Shown here in pieces: positions 5,793 to 10,512 of a DNA stretch of 10,512 nucleotides (the first letter of the stretch is position 1; each line of letters begins with the position of its first letter). The DNA is from Bacteroidota bacterium (GTDB taxonomy: Bacteria; Bacteroidota; Bacteroidia; Chitinophagales; Chitinophagaceae). The translations under genes and the position numbers were made by a program. Location: contig JAEZAY010000285.1 of the NCBI GenBank assembly GCA_023427575.1, positions 1-10,512 on the forward strand, read 5' to 3'. The notes below the pieces were generated by a model. It ran no database searches, was not told where the DNA came from, and saw nothing but the letters and a program-made list of their open reading frames with translations.

Positions 5793-8483
5793 ATGACAAT
5801 TCACTTTCTGATCCGTTTTCATACAGAGGTTGGGCAATCACTATTTATAACAGGCGATATTGAGGAGCTTGGGAACGATTCAGTGGAAAATGCCTTCCCG
5901 CTTTCGTACCTGAACCACGATTACTGGCATGGAACCATTGATGTGGATACAAAGATGCTGGCCCGGATCAACTATAAATACATTTTTCAGGATTCGGAAG
6001 GGATCCGAAATTTTGAAGGCGGGGAACCGCGGCAGATAGATCTTGGAAAAACCGGGATCGATTCGATGCAGGTCATCGATCGCTGGATGGATACCGGTGC
6101 TTTCGAAAACGCCTTTCAGACCGCGCCTTTCAGGGATTTTCTGTTAAAAGAAAACGAAACCCGCGTCAAACCTAAATCGGTCAAAAAATTTTCACATCTG
6201 TTCCGGATAAAGGCGCCCCTGCTGCAAAAAAATGAGGTGGTTTGTTTGGTGGGCAACGGGGATGCCCTCAACAACTGGAATGTTGATTCACCCATTCTGC
6301 TTACGCACGAAAACAACTGGTGGCAGGCCAAACTATCGCTTACTCCGGCCGACATGCCGCTGACTTATAAATACGGCATTTATAATATCAGGGAAAAGGC
6401 CTTTCTGCGTTTTGAAACCGGCGAAAACCGCTTTCTGCAGCAGGAGCCCATCCCACGGATGCTGACCATTTTGCATGATGGATTCATTCAGCTTCCGGCG
6501 GATCACTGGAAAGGGGCCGGCGTTTCCATTCCGGTATTTAGTTTGCGTTCCAGGGATTCTTTTGGAATCGGGGAGTTTAGCGATCTGAAATTGCTGGCCG
6601 ATTGGGCAAAGCGCTGTGGCTTAAAACTGATTCAGATTCTGCCGGTAAACGATACATCGGCCACATCCACCTGGGTAGATTCATATCCCTATGCTTCTAT
6701 TTCCGCATTCGCCTTACATCCTATTTACCTGAATCTGGAATTGTTGGCAGGAAAAAAACATGCTGAATTGATCAGGCCCTTGCGGAAAAAACAAAAGCAG
6801 CTGAACGATTTGCCTGACGTGGATTATGAGCAGGTCCTGAAATTTAAACTTTCCACCATCCGCGAACTGTTTACGCTGCACAAGGAAGAATTTTTAAAAG
6901 ATAAAAAGTTTCTCAGTTTTTTTGAAGCCAGCAAACACTGGCTGATTCCTTATGCAGCCTTTTGCTATCTGCGCGACCGGAACGGGACTTCCGATTTCAC
7001 AACCTGGAAGCTTTACAGTAAGTATGATAAAAATGCGATCGAAAAATACGTTTCGCCGCGGGCAAAACATTTCAATGAGATCGCCCTGCATTATTATATT
7101 CAATATCATTTGCATTTGCAACTAAGTGATGCCGCCGATTACGCCCATAAAAACGGCATTATTCTGAAAGGCGATATACCCATAGGGATCTACCGGTATG
7201 GCTGCGATGCATGGGTTGAACCCGAGTTGTATCATATGGATCATCAGGCGGGGGCACCTCCCGATGCTTTTGCGGTGAAAGGCCAGAACTGGGGATTTCC
7301 CACTTACAACTGGGAACAAATGGAGAAGGATGGATTTAACTGGTGGCGCCGTCGTTTTGTTCAGATGAGTAATTATTTCGACGCCTTCCGGATTGATCAT
7401 ATCCTGGGATTTTTCCGGATTTGGAGCATCCCCCTGCATGCGGTGGAAGGGATCATGGGCTATTTTGTTCCGGCAGTACCGGTCCATATCAATGAATTTG
7501 CGCAAAGAGGTATGTGGTTCAACTATCACCGCTTATGCAAACCCTATATAAACGAAGCGATATTGTGGGAGTTTTTTGGACCCAATAAAGAAAAATTTTA
7601 CGAGTTCCTAAATCCGACCGGCAATTATCATTTCGATTTAAAAGAAGAATTTGACAGCCAGCGAAAAGTGGAAGCCCATTTTTCATCATTGGAAAACACC
7701 GATGACAATCGTAATATCCGGCAGGGTTTGTATGATCTGATTTCGAATGTGATCCTGTTTGAACATTCCGGTTCGGAAGGGCAGCAATTTCATTTCCGAT
7801 TTGCAATGGACACAACGGCATCCTTCCGTCACCTGGATCCCCATATGCAATACCAGGTAAAAGAATTGTATGTGGATTATTTTTACCGGCGCCAGGATGA
7901 TTTTTGGAGACATGAATCTCTGAAGAAGCTTCCCGCATTAAAGCAATCAACCAATATGCTCATTTGTGGGGAAGACCTGGGCATGGTTCCCAAAACCGTT
8001 CCGGATGTAATGCAAAAGCTGGGCATCCTGAGCCTGGAAATCCAGCGTATGCCAAAAAATCCGGAGCAGGAATTTTTCCATCCGGCAAATGCACCCTATT
8101 TATCAGTGGTTACTCCATCAACACATGATATGAGTACGGTACGCGGATGGTGGGAAGAGGATCCGGAAACAACCCAGCATTTCTACAATCGCGAACTTGG
8201 GCAGGAAGGACATGCGCCACGGCACTGCGAAGCCTGGATCAACCGTACCATCGTTTTGCAGCACCTGTATTCGCCGGCCATGTGGAGCATATTTCAATTG
8301 CAGGATCTGCTTGGATCGGATGAAAAACTGCGTCGCGATGATCCGCATGCTGAACGTATAAATGAACCTTCAAATCCTACTCATTACTGGCGCTACCGAA
8401 TGCATCTGTATCTGGAGGATCTGATAAAGGAAAAAGAGTTCAATGCCGAATTAAAAGAGATGGTAAACGCTTCCGGCAGATAA
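5793..8483 (+). CDS. malQ: 4-alpha-glucanotransferase, DPE2-like, with two CBM20 modules (GH77)
   Basis: This enzyme (amylomaltase/disproportionating type) transfers alpha-1,4-glucan segments between malto-oligosaccharides or glycogen-like polymers, in the cytoplasm since no signal peptide is present. Residues 1-100 (MTIHFLIRFHTEVGQSLFIT) and about 133-230 are two CBM20 starch-binding modules. The GH77 barrel starts near 243 with IPVFSLRSRDSFGIGEFSDL. Expected catalytic residues are present: nucleophile Asp535 (FRIDH), acid/base Glu727 (CGEDLG) and Asp779 (PSTHD). Also visible are GDIPIGIYRYGCDAW (460-474) and NPTHYWRYRMHLYLEDL (861-877). At 896 residues it is far longer than the roughly 500 of Thermus amylomaltase. 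The nucleophile-to-acid/base distance is 192 residues instead of about 47, so an insertion of roughly 145 residues splits the barrel, as in plant DPE2. No other maltose or glycogen gene is in the window. Confidence 0.96.
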   Translation: MTIHFLIRFHTEVGQSLFITGDIEELGNDSVENAFPLSYLNHDYWHGTIDVDTKMLARINYKYIFQDSEGIRNFEGGEPRQIDLGKTGIDSMQVIDRWMDTGAFENAFQTAPFRDFLLKENETRVKPKSVKKFSHLFRIKAPLLQKNEVVCLVGNGDALNNWNVDSPILLTHENNWWQAKLSLTPADMPLTYKYGIYNIREKAFLRFETGENRFLQQEPIPRMLTILHDGFIQLPADHWKGAGVSIPVFSLRSRDSFGIGEFSDLKLLADWAKRCGLKLIQILPVNDTSATSTWVDSYPYASISAFALHPIYLNLELLAGKKHAELIRPLRKKQKQLNDLPDVDYEQVLKFKLSTIRELFTLHKEEFLKDKKFLSFFEASKHWLIPYAAFCYLRDRNGTSDFTTWKLYSKYDKNAIEKYVSPRAKHFNEIALHYYIQYHLHLQLSDAADYAHKNGIILKGDIPIGIYRYGCDAWVEPELYHMDHQAGAPPDAFAVKGQNWGFPTYNWEQMEKDGFNWWRRRFVQMSNYFDAFRIDHILGFFRIWSIPLHAVEGIMGYFVPAVPVHINEFAQRGMWFNYHRLCKPYINEAILWEFFGPNKEKFYEFLNPTGNYHFDLKEEFDSQRKVEAHFSSLENTDDNRNIRQGLYDLISNVILFEHSGSEGQQFHFRFAMDTTASFRHLDPHMQYQVKELYVDYFYRRQDDFWRHESLKKLPALKQSTNMLICGEDLGMVPKTVPDVMQKLGILSLEIQRMPKNPEQEFFHPANAPYLSVVTPSTHDMSTVRGWWEEDPETTQHFYNRELGQEGHAPRHCEAWINRTIVLQHLYSPAMWSIFQLQDLLGSDEKLRRDDPHAERINEPSNPTHYWRYRMHLYLEDLIKEKEFNAELKEMVNASGR

Positions 8484-8571
8484 GTTCACCCGATAGGAAC
8501 AATGGTAATAAAGTATAAAATAAAGCCCGTCGGATCTGATCCTGTTAATAGTCCGGACGTTGATAAAATTC

Positions 8572-8588
8572 GCCGCCGTACCAGCGGC
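8572..8588 (+). promoter_or_regulatory. small GC-rich hairpin in the leader of the epimerase gene
   Basis: GCCGC (8572-8576) pairs with GCGGC (8584-8588) around a seven-base loop, ending 11 bases before the ATG at 8600. It occupies the place where a ribosome-binding site would be, and no Shine-Dalgarno sequence is visible. It may simply be a short chance stem; an effect on translation is only a guess. Confidence 0.25.
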
Positions 8589-8599
8589 AATTAGTAAAC

Positions 8600-9628
8600 A
8601 TGAAGTTATCGTATAAGAAAATAAATCTTCCTTTTAAGTATCCCTTCACTATTTCAAAAGGAACAAAAACGCATCAGCCGGCCCTGATTGTAGAGCTCGA
8701 TCATTTTGGAATCAAAGGTTATGGCGAAGCGCCCGCCATTACTTATTATGATATAAGTGTAGAAAAAATGATCAGCGATCTGGAATCCAAACGACCATTG
8801 ATCGAAAAATACGCGTTCAACAATCCGGAAAGATTCTGGCATTTTCTGCATCATTTATTTCCGTCAAATCCTTTTCTGGTTGCGGCGCTTGATATCGCCG
8901 GCTGGGATCTTTATGGAAAGATGCAGTCAAGACCCGTATATGAAATCTGGAATCTTGATTTTAAAACCACGCCTTTAACGGACTATACCATTGGAATTGA
9001 TACCATCGATACGATGGTTAAAAAGATGGATGAAAATCCCTGGCCAATTTATAAAATCAAGTTGGGTACCAGCGAGGATATCGCCATGGTGAAGGCATTG
9101 CGTCAGCATACGGAAGGATTGATTCGGGTAGATGTAAACGCAGGCTGGACCCTGGAAGAGGCGCTTGAAAAAATTCCGGATCTGGAAATGCTGGGTGTAG
9201 AATTTATTGAACAGCCCCTGGCGAAAGCCGATTGGGAAGGAATGAAAAAATTAATTGATTCCAGTTCCATTCCGCTGATCGCCGATGAATCCTGTGTTTC
9301 GGAAAATGATGTTGCCCGATGTGCCGGGTATTTTCACGGAATTAATATAAAGCTGACCAAATGCAGCGGTATCACCCCGGCGAAAAGAATGATTGGTGAA
9401 GCCCGCGAACTGGGGTTAAAGGTAATGATAGGAAGTATGAATGAATCGACGATTGGTTCTGCTGCCATTGCACAACTGCTGCCATTGATAGATTATGTGG
9501 ATATGGACGGTCCATTGCTGCTGGCCGAAGATGTGGCTACCGGTATGCTGTATATGAATGGGGAAGTTCGTTTATCCGGCGAGCCGGGGCTTGGAATAAG
9601 TGTCGACTGGCCATCGATTCCGGAATAA
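8600..9628 (+). CDS. dipeptide epimerase (L-Ala-D/L-Glu epimerase type)
   Basis: This 342-residue cytoplasmic enolase-superfamily enzyme most likely epimerises dipeptides such as L-Ala-D-Glu released from peptidoglycan, so they can be hydrolysed and reused. An N-terminal capping domain (about 1-115, with KGYGEAPAITYY) leads to a TIM-like barrel. Catalytic signatures are the KxK pair at Lys152/Lys154 (YKIKLG) and the Mg-binding Asp178 (DVNAGW), Glu204 (FIEQP) and Asp229 (ADES). A second general base is Lys251 (NIKLTKCSG). The Asp301-x-Asp303 motif (DMDG) grips the substrate amino group in B. subtilis YkfB and E. coli YcjG and separates dipeptide epimerases from muconate-lactonising relatives. 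Exact dipeptide preference varies in the family and cannot be read here. It lies 116 bases after malQ and 54 bases before the next gene, which may share its transcript. Confidence 0.93.
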   Translation: MKLSYKKINLPFKYPFTISKGTKTHQPALIVELDHFGIKGYGEAPAITYYDISVEKMISDLESKRPLIEKYAFNNPERFWHFLHHLFPSNPFLVAALDIAGWDLYGKMQSRPVYEIWNLDFKTTPLTDYTIGIDTIDTMVKKMDENPWPIYKIKLGTSEDIAMVKALRQHTEGLIRVDVNAGWTLEEALEKIPDLEMLGVEFIEQPLAKADWEGMKKLIDSSSIPLIADESCVSENDVARCAGYFHGINIKLTKCSGITPAKRMIGEARELGLKVMIGSMNESTIGSAAIAQLLPLIDYVDMDGPLLLAEDVATGMLYMNGEVRLSGEPGLGISVDWPSIPE

Positions 9629-9682
9629 TTGCAAATAGCTCAAATTCGTTTTACCGTACCAATTGAAAATTATAAAATACAA

Positions 9683-10512
9683 ATGGAAAAGAAGCGCATT
9701 CTGATTTTAGTTTTAGTGTTAGGTTGTTTAGGATGGGGATGTTCCCAAAACCGCGTTCAGGGCACCAGTTCTGAAAAGGCTGAAGCAAGGAGGATCAAGA
9801 CCGAAGGCATCCGGGTGATGGCCTATAATATTCACCATGCGAATCCTCCCTCCAAAGAAGGTTTAATCGATATTGAATCCATCGCGAAAGTTATTAATGA
9901 AGCGAAGGCCGATCTGGTTGCACTGCAGGAAGTGGATGTTTATACGGAGCGTTCGGGAAAAACCCTACACCAGGCAGAAGCGATTGCGCGTTTAACCGGC
10001 ATGCAGTATTATTTTGGAAAAGCCATCGATTATGGCGGTGGTGAGTATGGAGTGGCGATACTTTCAAAATTTGCGATCACCAATACAAAAACGCAGGCTT
10101 TGCCAACGGAAGCGGGAACAAAAGGTGAGCCCCGGGTTCTGGCAACTGCTGAAGTCAGCCTGCCCGGAAATAAAAAAATCATCTTTGCTTCCACGCATCT
10201 GGATGCCCAGCGCAATGAAACCAATCGTCTTCTGCAAATAAAAAAGATCGGCGAACTGCTGGCTAAAGAAACCTTACCCATCATTATTGGCGGCGATTTC
10301 AATGCCGATCCTTCGCGGGAAACAATTACCATTATGGATTCATTTCTTAAAAGAACTTGTATAACCGATTGCGGTTTCACCATTCCGGTTGTCAGGCCGA
10401 CGAAAACCATTGATTACATCGCTTATACGCCCGCATCTACTTTTACAGTGAAAGAACATACTATAATTCAGGAACATTATGCATCAGACCATTTGCCGGT
10501 ATTCAGTGTATT
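9683..10512 (+). CDS. endonuclease/exonuclease/phosphatase-family lipoprotein, 3' end missing
   Basis: The frame is open from the ATG at 9683 to the right edge (276 codons plus two bases). The N-terminus is basic then hydrophobic (MEKKRILILVLVLG), ending in cysteines at 15 and 20. It is probably a lipoprotein signal, with VLGC or WGC as the processing site. The rest is an EEP (DNase I-like) phosphoesterase domain with its full set of metal and catalytic residues: Asn49 (YNIH), Glu83 (LQEVD), His172 (STHLDA), Asp205 and Asn207 (GDFNADP), and Asp269-His270 (SDHLPV). IDYI at 243-246 is also typical. Only the last few residues should be missing. Such secreted proteins may hydrolyse nucleic acids, phospholipid head groups or sugar phosphates; the substrate is unknown. 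The gene follows the epimerase by 54 bases with no evident promoter or terminator between them, so co-transcription is likely. Confidence 0.9.
   Translation, partial: MEKKRILILVLVLGCLGWGCSQNRVQGTSSEKAEARRIKTEGIRVMAYNIHHANPPSKEGLIDIESIAKVINEAKADLVALQEVDVYTERSGKTLHQAEAIARLTGMQYYFGKAIDYGGGEYGVAILSKFAITNTKTQALPTEAGTKGEPRVLATAEVSLPGNKKIIFASTHLDAQRNETNRLLQIKKIGELLAKETLPIIIGGDFNADPSRETITIMDSFLKRTCITDCGFTIPVVRPTKTIDYIAYTPASTFTVKEHTIIQEHYASDHLPVFSV

Noticed and set aside
7519..7950. 143-codon minus-strand frame inside the glucanotransferase gene
   Set aside because: It is antisense to conserved GH77 sequence and has no domain, promoter or terminator of its own.
8528..8559. Bulged inverted repeat after malQ (CGTCGGA against TCCGGACG)
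   Set aside because: The stem is only seven pairs with a bulge and no T-run follows, so it does not qualify as a terminator.

Overview
The window carries housekeeping and envelope genes of a Gram-negative bacterium of the phylum Bacteroidota. Three things point there. Start codons mostly lack a Shine-Dalgarno sequence. Several starts are preceded by A/T-rich boxes resembling the Bacteroidota sigma factor pattern (a -7 box TAnnTTTG with a TTG about 21 bases upstream). The 4-alpha-glucanotransferase and the YafK-like protein with a TonB-type C-terminus have architectures familiar from that phylum. I cannot resolve the order or genus. No tRNA, rRNA, CRISPR array, insertion sequence, phage gene or obvious defence system is visible, and coding style looks even across the window, so most of it reads as ordinary chromosomal backbone.

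Layout, left to right. (1) Minus strand, 54-1112: a lipoprotein periplasmic adaptor of an RND efflux pump; its permease is probably just off the left edge. (2) Minus strand, 1356-2480: purK of purine synthesis, standing without purE. (3) A 118-base divergent gap, then plus strand 2599-3732: 4-hydroxyphenylpyruvate dioxygenase (tyrosine catabolism). (4) A 207-base gap containing what looks like decayed extragenic repeat sequence. (5) Plus strand 3940-5112: a secreted YafK-type L,D-transpeptidase-fold protein fused to a TonB-type C-terminal domain. (6) A 329-base convergent gap ending in a strong hairpin terminator that serves the minus-strand gene at 5442-5600, an unrecognised 52-residue protein of two membrane helices. 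(7) Plus strand 5793-8483: a DPE2-like 4-alpha-glucanotransferase with two N-terminal starch-binding modules. (8) Plus strand 8600-9628: an L-Ala-D/L-Glu-type dipeptide epimerase. (9) Plus strand from 9683 past the right edge: a lipoprotein of the endonuclease/exonuclease/phosphatase fold, almost complete.

The genes do not form one pathway. The YafK-like enzyme and the dipeptide epimerase both concern peptidoglycan (cross-link or lipoprotein attachment, and recycling of murein peptides), but they are separated by malQ and a strand switch, so a shared role is only inference. The epimerase and the phosphatase-fold lipoprotein, 54 bases apart, are the only likely two-gene transcript fully inside the window. 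I found no convincing new multi-gene system. The items most worth a second look are the YafK/TonB_C fusion, the tiny two-helix protein with its own promoter-like site and terminator, and the repeat-like gap at 3841-3925.
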